From: Nematostella vectensis
Taxonomy: Eukaryota > Cnidaria > Anthozoa > Actiniaria > Edwardsiidae
DNA: 64,000 nucleotides
Reading direction: 5' to 3'
Assembly: GCF_932526225.1 (NCBI RefSeq)
Contig: NC_064037.1
Location: 18,657,471 to 18,721,470 of the forward strand
Positions 1 through 10,110 of the stretch are shown piece after piece. Position 1 is the stretch's first letter; every line of letters starts with the position of its first letter. The translations under genes and the position numbers were made by a program. The notes beneath the pieces are model-generated. The model searched no databases. It saw only the letters and a program-made list of their open reading frames with translations, and had not been told where the DNA came from.

Positions 1-1043
1 CAGAGTTTTTCAGAAACCCCTTGAAATACGCAGAAATGTTTGTTTATCAAGGAATTCTTGTAATTCCCCTTTATATTTTTCTGTTAGAACATTGTTCAAT
101 GTTAGAATTTACGAGATACTGATTTTTATCACTAAAAAAGTCATATTATGCTCTAGTGTTTATTTACTGAATAATTATACTTTTTTTCTCTAAAAAAAAA
201 AACAAATACTTTCTCCAATGAAAAATCTTATATAAAGAATTGAATTGAAAAAGTTCATTGTAATTAAATGGTCAATATCATATTTCTCACGTACTAACTT
301 ATTCAATCACGTTTAGGGAAACCTATTAAATAATACAATAAATTTTGGATAGAACTGTATTCACATACAGTGATTTTTAGTATTGCACTGCTCTGATTTC
401 CTTTGTCAAAGAACTCTGCAAGGGTTAGAGTCATCACACCCCTTCGGGGATGGTCTAGAAGGCTCATAGAAGGTACTCTGGTGTGTGTATCGTCAAAATG
501 TGTTTGGTGGCTGGGATTGACTAGCCATGAAACGTGTTTTACGGAATACATTTCAAGGTCGCTTCTTTGGCCAGACTATGAATGATTATGACATGCGAAG
601 CTTTTCGACATTGACCTATATCGGTTGACACGAATTGCGATGACAGAGAACGACTCCCCAGTTTACTCTTCCTGTAGGGCGTTTGAGCAGTGTCAAGCTA
701 AACTTCGTTGCTTATGTTGCGGGGCTATAGTTTCACGGAACATCGTTATCATTTAAGAAAATTGAAACAAATGAGATGTACAAGTTATAATGACGTTTCA
801 ATTAAGAAAGTCCGAACTGAAAAATTGCAAAAGCTTTTTATTAGATGAATCGTCAAGTGGATTTTTCTGTTGTTCATGGAAAAGAAAAGTCATGTTCAAC
901 ATGTATTACATTACGTAACCACATATTTTAATTTTTAGAAATATTGCCATGGATACATTTTAAGTGATAACAAACGAGTAAACTACTTTTCCCATTTCCC
1001 CCACTATTTTCTCCGACCATACAAAGGGCAAACCCGGGTCAGA

Positions 1044-1373
1044 TTGGGCGAGTTCAGCAAAGCGCTGAATACACGATATTGTGAATGGCTGTTAAGGCCA
1101 GGCGTGGCGCTTTCTGAGCTCGCCCAATGTGTCAACGAAAATATGGACATAATTAACAATACAGACATCTTACAAAATATCGAACGGATTACTGACAAAA
1201 TACAACCTTTAAGACAGACGCTTAAAAACTTGGACACAACGGACAAGCAGTCATCGGCGACTGCAAATGACATATACGATATTATGTCATTTATCACTAG
1301 ACAATACTCTAGAAGTGGCCATGCAAGCCTCTTTCGGGATATATCAAGTAATTTCCATAGTATTTTTCTTTAA
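1044..1373 (+). CDS. 109-codon open frame present in every array unit, function unknown
   Basis: I do not recognise this frame. The nominal first codon is TTG (position 1044), so a true ATG start is not shown; it may be an exon or a chance frame. The middle (about residues 31-70) is rich in N, D, I, L, K and Q and could form a helix or coiled coil. Equivalent frames start at 3558, 6072, 14606, 17120, 19634, 22148, 30684, 33198, 46455 and 51176. The unit 10 copy (open only from 41793) is cut by a stop. Unit 12 has one Thr-to-Pro change. Conservation among units reflects their recent common origin and is not evidence of selection. The frame lies just upstream of a TTTCTTTAATTATAATAAA stretch shared with the diverged copy at 54,028. 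Confidence 0.25.
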   Translation: MGEFSKALNTRYCEWLLRPGVALSELAQCVNENMDIINNTDILQNIERITDKIQPLRQTLKNLDTTDKQSSATANDIYDIMSFITRQYSRSGHASLFRDISSNFHSIFL

Positions 1374-1425
1374 TTATAATAAACAGAACCAAAAAGCGAT
1401 AACATTTCCAAACAAAAAAATCACT

Positions 1426-2342
1426 GTCACTCTCTCGTCTTTAAAGCCCGCCTGGACCAACAACCCCACAAAACATTACATTCCTCCGCGTCCAAGTAAC
1501 GTTGACAAAAGTGTTTTTGTAACAAAATACATTAACAGGGGCCAGGATATCCAGAACTATAGTTTGCTCCAATGGCTAAGGACGCACGATACTAACAAAA
1601 GTGTTCCCACTCCTTACTAAAGGAAAACAGCCCTTGTCGGGGTTAAGTACGTGTCAGTTTTCAATCCTTGCTTCTTTTTTCAACACTTATTTTTGAATGT
1701 ACCTTCCAAGAATGTCAGTGAACTTAGACATCCAAACCATGACAGCATTCCGGAACAGTTCAAGTATTGTGCAGCGGCCCTAGCATTGCAACCAGACTAT
1801 GGAACGATGATGTTGCAATTGCCACTTTATTTCGAGAACAGGGCAATAAAGAGTATTATGTAGACAATGTCTTGTCGTTTCTACATAGTACGAGGCAAAT
1901 GTACCATCTCTGGCAAGTACAAGTTCTCCGTAATGAGGATTTCGTAAATAGGCCAACTCATAATGACTTCACGCTTAATGCCGAGCAACAAGTGTGCTGA
2001 ATAAGCTGAAGTCATTTCTTGGTTTACGATCTCGCCATTATGGAACAGTTTTTGCAACTGTACAGCCACAACCCCAAGTAAATTATGATGATGAAGAAAT
2101 CGCCGACGACGATCCACAACCTCCACTGAGAACACCACCTATCATTTAATAGAAGGATGACGAAGATCATTCATTGAATGATTGGACCAAACTGCTGTCA
2201 ATCATAGGTGAGCCTGGTACTGGCAAAACGCATTGCATTAAACGTTCGAAGTAAATATGGAGGAGTTAAAATCTGTGTAGGACACCACAACACCGAGAGC
2301 ATCGAAGCTAAGAGAATTCGTGGCCAGGAAAGAAATGAGTAA
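1426..2342 (+). pseudogene. Helitron Rep-C/PIF1-like helicase remnant, unit 1
   Basis: Starts exactly at the S deletion junction. Successive frames resemble the part of cnidarian-type Helitron proteins between the Rep tyrosines and the helicase: SSLKPAWTNN, LLQWLRTHDT, SVPTPY, then after frame changes FNPCFFFQ, HDSIPEQFKYCAAAL and LSFLHSTRQMYHLWQ. A PIF1-type Walker A, GEPGTGKT, is encoded at 2207-2230, followed by SKYGGVKICVG in a different frame. Stops and frameshifts break the gene several times (TAA after TPY at about 1618, TAG at 1861, TGA at about 1998). HUH and tyrosine motifs are absent. It cannot encode a working helicase. Confidence 0.75.
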
Positions 2343-2640
2343 GCTTAAAATCCTTGGAAAAAAGCTTAACACACGTAACAAGTAAGAGTTCTCCAAGGAA
2401 GATGTAGTAGATTTTGTAGAGCTGGTTTCCGAAGAAGGAGAAATCAGTCAGGTTGTGGATGACCTGTACCACCTTGGAGCTAAAATGTGGCTCTTAGGAG
2501 CACATTTCAAAGTTATAGCAGAGTTTTTCAGAAACCCCTTGAAATACGCAGAAATGTTTGTTTATCAAGGAATTCTTGTAATTCCCCTTTATATTTTTCT
2601 GTTAGAACATTGTTCAATGTTAGAATTTACGAGATACTGA
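2281..2640 (+). pseudogene. Unknown 120-codon frame with one stop, downstream of helicase remnant
   Basis: Overlaps the last helicase piece in another frame and reads for 120 codons with one internal TAA (about 2382). It contains LREFVAREEMSKLKILGKKL before the stop, then EFSKEDVVDFVELVSEEGE and a hydrophobic end (IPLYIFLLEH). I do not recognise the family. The amphipathic, host-like composition before the stop suggests a captured exon or the C-terminal part of an element protein. The same frame occurs in units 1-11, with its last part starting at 2455, 4969, 13499, 16017, 18531, 21045, 29577, 32095, 40627, 45352 and 50074. Which source it has is not decidable here. Confidence 0.3.
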
Positions 2641-5032
2641 TTTTTATCACTAAAAAAGTCATATTATGCTCTAGTGTTTATTTACTGAATAATTATACTT
2701 TTTTCTCTAAAAAAAACAAATACTTTCTCCAATGAAAAATCTTATATAAAGAATTGAATTGAAAAAGTTCATTGTAATTAAATGGTCAATATCATATTTC
2801 TCACGTACTAACTTATTCAATCACGTTTAGGGAAACCTATTAAATAATACAATAAATTTTGGATAGAACTGTATTCACATACAGTGATTTTTAGTATTGC
2901 ACTGCTCTGATTTCCTTTGTCAAAGAACTCTGCAAGGGTTAGAGTCATCACACCCCTTCGGGGATGGTCTAGAAGGCTCATAGAAGGTACTCTGGTGTGT
3001 GTATCGTCAAAATGTGTTTGGTGGCTGGGATTGACTAGCCATGAAACGTGTTTTACGGAATACATTTCAAGGTCGCTTCTTTGGCCAGACTATGAATGAT
3101 TATGACATGCGAAGTTTTTCGACATTGACCTATATCGGTTGACACGAATTGCGATGACAGAGAACGACTCCCCAGTTTACTCTTCCTGTAGGGCGTTTGA
3201 GCAGTGTCAAGCTAAACTTCGTTGCTTATGTTGCGGGGCTATAGTTTCACGGAACATCGTTATCATTTAAGAAAATTGAAACAAATGAGATGTACAAGTT
3301 ATAATGACGTTTCAATTAAGAAAGTCCGAACTGAAAAATTGCAAAAGCTTTTTATTAGATGAATCGTCAAGTGGATTTTTCTGTTGTTCATGGAAAAGAA
3401 AAGTCATGTTCAACATGTATTACATTACGTAACCACATATTTTAATTTTTAGAAATATTGCCATGGATACATTTTAAGTGATAACAAACGAGTAAACTAC
3501 TTTTCCCATTTCCCCCACTATTTTCTCCGACCATACAAAGGGCAAACCCGGGTCAGATTGGGCGAGTTCAGCAAAGCGCTGAATACACGATATTGTGAAT
3601 GGCTGTTAAGGCCAGGCGTGGCGCTTTCTGAGCTCGCCCAATGTGTCAACGAAAATATGGACATAATTAACAATACAGACATCTTACAAAATATCGAACG
3701 GATTACTGACAAAATACAACCTTTAAGACAGACGCTTAAAAACTTGGACACAACGGACAAGCAGTCATCGGCGACTGCAAATGACATATACGATATTATG
3801 TCATTTATCACTAGACAATACTCTAGAAGTGGCCATGCAAGCCTCTTTCGGGATATATCAAGTAATTTCCATAGTATTTTTCTTTAATTATAATAAACAG
3901 AACCAAAAAGCGATAACATTTCCAAACAAAAAAATCACTGTCACTCTCTCGTCTTTAAAGCCCGCCTGGACCAACAACCCCACAAAACATTACATTCCTC
4001 CGCGTCCAAGTAACGTTGACAAAAGTGTTTTTGTAACAAAATACATTAACAGGGGCCAGGATATCCAGAACTATAGTTTGCTCCAATGGCTAAGGACGCA
4101 CGATACTAACAAAAGTGTTCCCACTCCTTACTAAAGGAAAACAGCCCTTGTCGGGGTTAAGTACGTGTCAGTTTTCAATCCTTGCTTCTTTTTTCAACAC
4201 TTATTTTTGAATGTACCTTCCAAGAATGTCAGTGAACTTAGACATCCAAACCATGACAGCATTCCGGAACAGTTCAAGTATTGTGCAGCGGCCCTAGCAT
4301 TGCAACCAGACTATGGAACGATGATGTTGCAATTGCCACTTTATTTCGAGAACAGGGCAATAAAGAGTATTATGTAGACAATGTCTTGTCGTTTCTACAT
4401 AGTACGAGGCAAATGTACCATCTCTGGCAAGTACAAGTTCTCCGTAATGAGGATTTCGTAAATAGGCCAACTCATAATGACTTCACGCTTAATGCCGAGC
4501 AACAAGTGTGCTGAATAAGCTGAAGTCATTTCTTGGTTTACGATCTCGCCATTATGGAACAGTTTTTGCAACTGTACAGCCACAACCCCAAGTAAATTAT
4601 GATGATGAAGAAATCGCCGACGACGATCCACAACCTCCACTGAGAACACCACCTATCATTTAATAGAAGGATGACGAAGATCATTCATTGAATGATTGGA
4701 CCAAACTGCTGTCAATCATAGGTGAGCCTGGTACTGGCAAAACGCATTGCATTAAACGTTCGAAGTAAATATGGAGGAGTTAAAATCTGTGTAGGACACC
4801 ACAACACCGAGAGCATCGAAGCTAAGAGAATTCGTGGCCAGGAAAGAAATGAGTAAGCTTAAAATCCTTGGAAAAAAGCTTAACACACGTAACAAGTAAG
4901 AGTTCTCCAAGGAAGATGTAGTAGATTTTGTAGAGCTGGTTTCCGAAGAAGGAGAAATCAGTCAGGTTGTGGATGACCTGTACCACCTTGGAGCTAAAAT
5001 GTGGCTCTTAGGAGCACATTTCAAAGTTATAG
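2519..5032 (+). mobile_element. Helitron-derived tandem unit 2 (S form)
   Basis: Nearly identical to unit 1 at a spacing of 2,514 bp. It has the short T/A tract (about 2698-2716) and the GAAGTTTTTCG variant instead of GAAGCTTTTCG. The deletion junction is at 3939/3940. Confidence 0.9.
3940..4856 (+). pseudogene. Helitron helicase remnant, unit 2
   Basis: Same sequence and lesions as the unit 1 copy; Walker A GEPGTGKT at about 4721-4744. Confidence 0.75.
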
Positions 5033-6576
5033 CAGAGTTTTTCAGAAACCCCTTGAAATACGCAGAAATGTTTGTTTATCAAGGAATTCTTGTAATTCCC
5101 CTTTATATTTTTCTGTTAGAACATTGTTCAATGTTAGAATTTACGAGATACTGATTTTTATCACTAAAAAAGTCATATTATGCTCTAGTGTTTATTTACT
5201 GAATAATTATACTTTTTTCTCTAAAAAAAACAAATACTTTCTCCAATGAAAAATCTTATATAAAGAATTGAATTGAAAAAGTTCATTGTAATTAAATGGT
5301 CAATATCATATTTCTCACGTACTAACTTATTCAATCACGTTTAGGGAAACCTATTAAATAATACAATAAATTTTGGATAGAACTGTATTCACATACAGTG
5401 ATTTTTAGTATTGCACTGCTCTGATTTCCTTTGTCAAAGAACTCTGCAAGGGTTAGAGTCATCACACCCCTTCGGGGATGGTCTAGAAGGCTCATAGAAG
5501 GTACTCTGGTGTGTGTATCGTCAAAATGTGTTTGGTGGCTGGGATTGACTAGCCATGAAACGTGTTTTACGGAATACATTTCAAGGTCGCTTCTTTGGCC
5601 AGACTATGAATGATTATGACATGCGAAGTTTTTCGACATTGACCTATATCGGTTGACACGAATTGCGATGACAGAGAACGACTCCCCAGTTTACTCTTCC
5701 TGTAGGGCGTTTGAGCAGTGTCAAGCTAAACTTCGTTGCTTATGTTGCGGGGCTATAGTTTCACGGAACATCGTTATCATTTAAGAAAATTGAAACAAAT
5801 GAGATGTACAAGTTATAATGACGTTTCAATTAAGAAAGTCCGAACTGAAAAATTGCAAAAGCTTTTTATTAGATGAATCGTCAAGTGGATTTTTCTGTTG
5901 TTCATGGAAAAGAAAAGTCATGTTCAACATGTATTACATTACGTAACCACATATTTTAATTTTTAGAAATATTGCCATGGATACATTTTAAGTGATAACA
6001 AACGAGTAAACTACTTTTCCCATTTCCCCCACTATTTTCTCCGACCATAAAAAGGGCAAACCCGGGTCAGATTGGGCGAGTTCAGCAAAGCGCTGAATAC
6101 ACGATATTGTGAATGGCTGTTAAGGCCAGGCGTGGCGCTTTCTGAGCTCGCCCAATGTGTCAACGAAAATATGGACATAATTAACAATACAGACATCTTA
6201 CAAAATATCGAACGGATTACTGACAAAATACAACCTTTAAGACAGACGCTTAAAAACTTGGACACAACGGACAAGCAGTCATCGGCGACTGCAAATGACA
6301 TATACGATATTATGTCATTTATCACTAGACAATACTCTAGAAGTGGCCATGCAAGCCTCTTTCGGGATATATCAAGTAATTTCCATAGTATTTTTCTTTA
6401 ATTATAATAAACAGAACCAAAATACGATAACATTTCCAAACAAAAAAATCACTATCATTGATTGTCAAAATTACGATATCCACCTAATAGAAATGACATT
6501 ATTCATGACAAATTTGAAATAAATATAAATGAATGTTTATACAAATATTGTAATTTTTAAAATTTTGAATATCTTA

Positions 6577-6653
6577 TATATATCTAGTAAATTATCGAAT
6601 TTTGAACATCTTGTATATATCTAGTAAATTATCGAATTTTTAATATCTTGTAT
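6577..6653 (+). repeat. 37-bp minisatellite, left flank of retrotransposon copy 1
   Basis: Two 37-bp units of the type ATATATCTAGTAAATTATCG with a variable AATTTTGAACATCTTGT end. These 77 bp are repeated exactly at 10353-10429 on the other side of the retrotransposon, so they look like a long target duplication. Confidence 0.85.
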
Positions 6654-9600
6654 GGTAATGAGTAAAATGGCGGCAACGGGACTTTGGGCTCCGCTCTTAT
6701 TTTTACTTTTCGGCACCTTATCAATGTCTAAATTGAATTCTTCTACACAAAATTCAAATTTAAACACATGGGGAATCAACCAAACGAACTGCATGCCGAT
6801 GAAATTATTGGATATTGCTCCATTACTGAGAAATGAAGTTGGCTACGGCGAACTAAACCGGGCAAAGAAACTGAGAATAACTTATCGCTTTGGCCGAACT
6901 GGTCCTTCGCACCTAGCTATACTGTTATTAATACTTGGGGGTGATGTCGAATTGAACCCTGGAGATAAATGTGGTATCTGTTCTAAATCAATAAAGATGA
7001 ACCAAGCGGGAATCCAGTGTGACCAATGTGACTTCTGGTTTCATGCCGACACTTGCTGTAACATATCGCCAGCCATGTTTAGCATATTGGCAAACAGTTC
7101 ATGCACATGGATTTGTCCACAATGCGGGTTACCAAACTTGTCAGACTCATTCTTTGACAGTACTATGGATTCGCTCATCTCGTCAAACTACTTTGAACCG
7201 CTAAGCCAAGATGGTTCCGCCATATCCCAAATAACAAATCAAGTCAAAGTACAAACTAGGAGCAAAATGAAACCAGTCAAGCGGAGGAATTTAACATGTT
7301 CGGTTGTAAACTGTCGAAGTGTAAAGAACAAGATTGCAGACATCGCTGTAGTAATCAATGAACACCAACCTGATATCGTGTTTGGAAACGAATCCTGGCT
7401 AAAACCGGATATCAGTAGTGCAGAAGTTTTTCCCGAGAATTATAAGATCCTGAGGAAAGACAGAGACAACAATCGCGGCGGTGGAGTTTTCCAGGCAGTA
7501 AAGAATGACTTAATAATTACTCATCGCCCTGATTGGGATTCTGATTGCGAGATTATTTGGTCTCAATGTCAATTAGCCGGAACAAGAAGTGCGAAATCCA
7601 TTTATTTTGGGTCCTACTATCGACCAAATAAATCTGACATTGAAAGTCTCGACGAGCTAAATTCATCACTGTTGAAAATGGGAACTACTTTGCATAAGAA
7701 CAATGTGATTCTGGCCGGAGATTTCAATGCCCCAGATATTGACTGGGTGAACCCAGAAAATCCAGATAAATTAACCTCAGCATCCAAGAGGCTCCTAGAC
7801 ATTACTGATGACCACGATCTTAACCAGTTTGTCAAAGAACCAACTAGAAGGAATGGAAACACACAAAACATCTTGGATCTAGTGTTATCAAATAATAAGG
7901 ATATTATTAGAGGTGTCAAAGTCATCGATGGTATAAGCGACCATGATATTGTGCTGTTTGCAGTAAAGTTAGCTTGCCAGCGAAAACGAAATGTGAAGCG
8001 TAAGGTCTATATTAAGAAAAAGGCTGATTCCGATCGTATTAAACAAGAACTTCATAATTTGCTGCCTACGATCCTAGAATTGAACTCAAACACTAATTCT
8101 GTTGACAAGATGTGGGATGAATTCGAAAGAAATATCCACCGCATAATGGACACTTGCATACCTCATAAAACGACTAGTTCGAGATACAACCTCCCCTGGT
8201 TTAACCGTGCTCTTAGAAGGCAGGTGAGAGCTAAACAACGGCTGTATAACAAGGCTAAAAAGTCAGGAAATCCTACTCACTGGAATGAATTTCGTATCGC
8301 CAGAAAACGTCTGCAAAAGAAGTTGAAATCTGCCAGAGAAACTTACATTTCCGATTTTCTTGGAGATGCAATTGAGGAAAACCCAAAGCGCTTCTGGTCG
8401 TACATTAAGCAATTGAAAAACGACGATCCTGGTGTCGCAGACTTTAAAGTGGATGATAGGATTATCAGTGATGGCCAATTGAAATCAGAACTCCTGAGCA
8501 AGCAGTTTTGTAGTGTTTTTACTGTAGAAGACCTGACTGATATTCCTTCTGTTGGTACTGACCCAAAACAAAATATCAGCGCCCTCACCATTACAATTCC
8601 AGGCGTTGTAAAACAGTTACAATCATTGAAACCAAACAAGGCGAGTGGTCCGGACGAAATACCCCCATGGTTTCTTAAGGAATATGCTCTGGAAATTGGT
8701 CCTATATTAACATCTATTTATCAAACTTCGATCGACACTGGACTTGTACCCTCTAGGTGGAAACATGCTAATGTTTGTGGTGTGTATAAGAATGGAGAAA
8801 AATCAGATCCTGCAAATTATAGACCCATTTCTTTAACTTGCATTGCATCAAAAGTTCTAGAGCATATTATCCACAGTCATGTGATGAAACATTTACAGCA
8901 TTACGGAATTCTCACTGATGTACAGCATGGCTTTAGAGCTAAACGATCAACAGTAACCCAGCTAATTCTGACAATCCATGACATGGCCAAGGCCATTCAA
9001 GAAAATAAGTCTATCCATGCGGCAGTGCTAGATTTTAGCAAAGCATTTGATAAAGTTCCCCACGAGCGTCTTATCAAGAAATTACAATACTATGGCATCC
9101 ATGGTCCCTTGCTGTATTGGTTTATGTCGTTTCTTAGGAACCGTACCCAGACTGTTGTCTGCGATGGTAAACGATCCTGCCCCTCACTAGTAACATCAGG
9201 GGTCCCTCAGGGGACAGTGTTAGGACCCTTGTTATTCTTATTGTATGTGAACGATCTGCCTGACAATTTGAAGTCTTCAATAAGACTCTTCGCTGACGAC
9301 GCCCTGTTATACGGTGTGATTGTAAACGAAGAAGATGGTGACCAGCTTCAGGAAGATTTAAAGAGATTAGAAATGTGGCAAAGCAAATGGCAAATGGTAT
9401 TTAATCCTTCCAAGTGTAAGACCATCTGCATATCCAATAAGAAGATCCCACCACAGAGGTCATATGTTTTCTGCGGGGTACACTTAGAGCAGGTCCAATC
9501 TATTACGTATATAGGTGTCATCCTAAATGATGACTTAAAGTGGTCAAAACATGTTAAATCAACTTCAGGAAAAGCAAGTAAAGTCATGGGCATGATAAAA

Positions 9601-10110
9601 AGGAACTTCTGGAACTGCCCCCAAAGAGTAAAAGTTACTGCTTACACAGCAATAGTTCGTCCTATGTTAGAATATGCAAGCGCCGCCTGGGACCCTCATC
9701 TCCAGAAGGACATCGCCTCCCTCGAGAAAGTTCAGAGGAAAGCAGCACGATTCTGCCTTAGAAATTACTTCCCTACTGCAAGTGTCACCGAAATGCTAGG
9801 TGATCTCAAGTGGTCCACCTTGGAGTTAAGACGAACAATGGCACGACTTACCCTCCTTTACAAATTGAGTCGAGGCCAAATTGACATTGACACAAGCATG
9901 TATCTCCGGCCACACCAAGATCTCAGAACTAGAAATAGTCATAATTTTAAATATTATCAAGAAAAAGCTACAAAGAATAAGTATTTTTATTCTTTTTTCC
10001 CCCGAACGATAAGACATTGGAACACTTTACCTAATGAACTTGTCGAGCTAGGCTCAATCGAACATTTTAAGCGTGACCTCGAAATCTATCTTAATAATAA
10101 TAAGAATTGA
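6652..10110 (+). CDS. Retrotransposon polyprotein: 2A-like, PHD finger, APE endonuclease, reverse transcriptase
   Basis: 1,152 residues. Residues 11-22 are hydrophobic and signal-like. A second hydrophobic stretch (87-96) leads into a 2A-like GDVELNPG at 97-104, but residue 105 is Asp where 2A peptides need Pro. A PHD finger follows (C107, C110, C123, C126, H131, C135/136, C155, C158, with W153). The APE-type endonuclease spans about 213-437: N220, E247, YYRP at 322-325, GDFN at 356-359, SDH at 429-431. The reverse transcriptase (about 640-900) has DFSKAFD at 794-800, SGVPQGTVLGP at 849-859 and FADD at 880-883. The C-terminus has the CR1-like HWNTLP block. All catalytic residues are present. 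The first ATG (6652) straddles the insertion junction; the element's own starts are 6658 or 6667. Expected role: target-primed reverse transcription in the nucleus. Confidence 0.93.
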   Translation: MVMSKMAATGLWAPLLFLLFGTLSMSKLNSSTQNSNLNTWGINQTNCMPMKLLDIAPLLRNEVGYGELNRAKKLRITYRFGRTGPSHLAILLLILGGDVELNPGDKCGICSKSIKMNQAGIQCDQCDFWFHADTCCNISPAMFSILANSSCTWICPQCGLPNLSDSFFDSTMDSLISSNYFEPLSQDGSAISQITNQVKVQTRSKMKPVKRRNLTCSVVNCRSVKNKIADIAVVINEHQPDIVFGNESWLKPDISSAEVFPENYKILRKDRDNNRGGGVFQAVKNDLIITHRPDWDSDCEIIWSQCQLAGTRSAKSIYFGSYYRPNKSDIESLDELNSSLLKMGTTLHKNNVILAGDFNAPDIDWVNPENPDKLTSASKRLLDITDDHDLNQFVKEPTRRNGNTQNILDLVLSNNKDIIRGVKVIDGISDHDIVLFAVKLACQRKRNVKRKVYIKKKADSDRIKQELHNLLPTILELNSNTNSVDKMWDEFERNIHRIMDTCIPHKTTSSRYNLPWFNRALRRQVRAKQRLYNKAKKSGNPTHWNEFRIARKRLQKKLKSARETYISDFLGDAIEENPKRFWSYIKQLKNDDPGVADFKVDDRIISDGQLKSELLSKQFCSVFTVEDLTDIPSVGTDPKQNISALTITIPGVVKQLQSLKPNKASGPDEIPPWFLKEYALEIGPILTSIYQTSIDTGLVPSRWKHANVCGVYKNGEKSDPANYRPISLTCIASKVLEHIIHSHVMKHLQHYGILTDVQHGFRAKRSTVTQLILTIHDMAKAIQENKSIHAAVLDFSKAFDKVPHERLIKKLQYYGIHGPLLYWFMSFLRNRTQTVVCDGKRSCPSLVTSGVPQGTVLGPLLFLLYVNDLPDNLKSSIRLFADDALLYGVIVNEEDGDQLQEDLKRLEMWQSKWQMVFNPSKCKTICISNKKIPPQRSYVFCGVHLEQVQSITYIGVILNDDLKWSKHVKSTSGKASKVMGMIKRNFWNCPQRVKVTAYTAIVRPMLEYASAAWDPHLQKDIASLEKVQRKAARFCLRNYFPTASVTEMLGDLKWSTLELRRTMARLTLLYKLSRGQIDIDTSMYLRPHQDLRTRNSHNFKYYQEKATKNKYFYSFFPRTIRHWNTLPNELVELGSIEHFKRDLEIYLNNNKN

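Larger units (their letters stand above)
1..2518 (+). mobile_element. Helitron-derived tandem unit 1 (S form, 2.5 kb)
   Basis: First of 12 head-to-tail units. Unit limits are set arbitrarily at the recurring CAGAGTTTTTCAG, because a tandem array has no natural phase. Order inside the unit: AT-rich linker, a roughly 500-bp conserved segment (about 370-860), a 109-codon open frame (1044-1373), the deletion junction at 1425/1426, a helicase remnant, and an unknown open frame. It carries the long T7/A-rich tract (about 180-202) that elsewhere occurs only just after an L+ unit. The preceding off-window unit is therefore probably L+. Confidence 0.9.

Noticed and set aside
439-458. CCCC-TTC-GGGG hairpin followed by CTAG, like a Helitron 3' end
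   Set aside because: The diverged inverted copy stays similar on both sides of the CTAG, so this is not an element border.
303-551. 82-codon minus-strand frame repeated in all units
   Set aside because: It overlaps the conserved non-coding segment, has no recognisable motif, and in the diverged inverted copy the frame is not kept. It is repeated only because the unit is repeated.
7617-7925. Antisense frames inside the retrotransposon coding region (also 8263-8478, 8343-8639, 9348-9593, 9826-10017 and copies)
   Set aside because: They are shadows of the coding strand without motifs.
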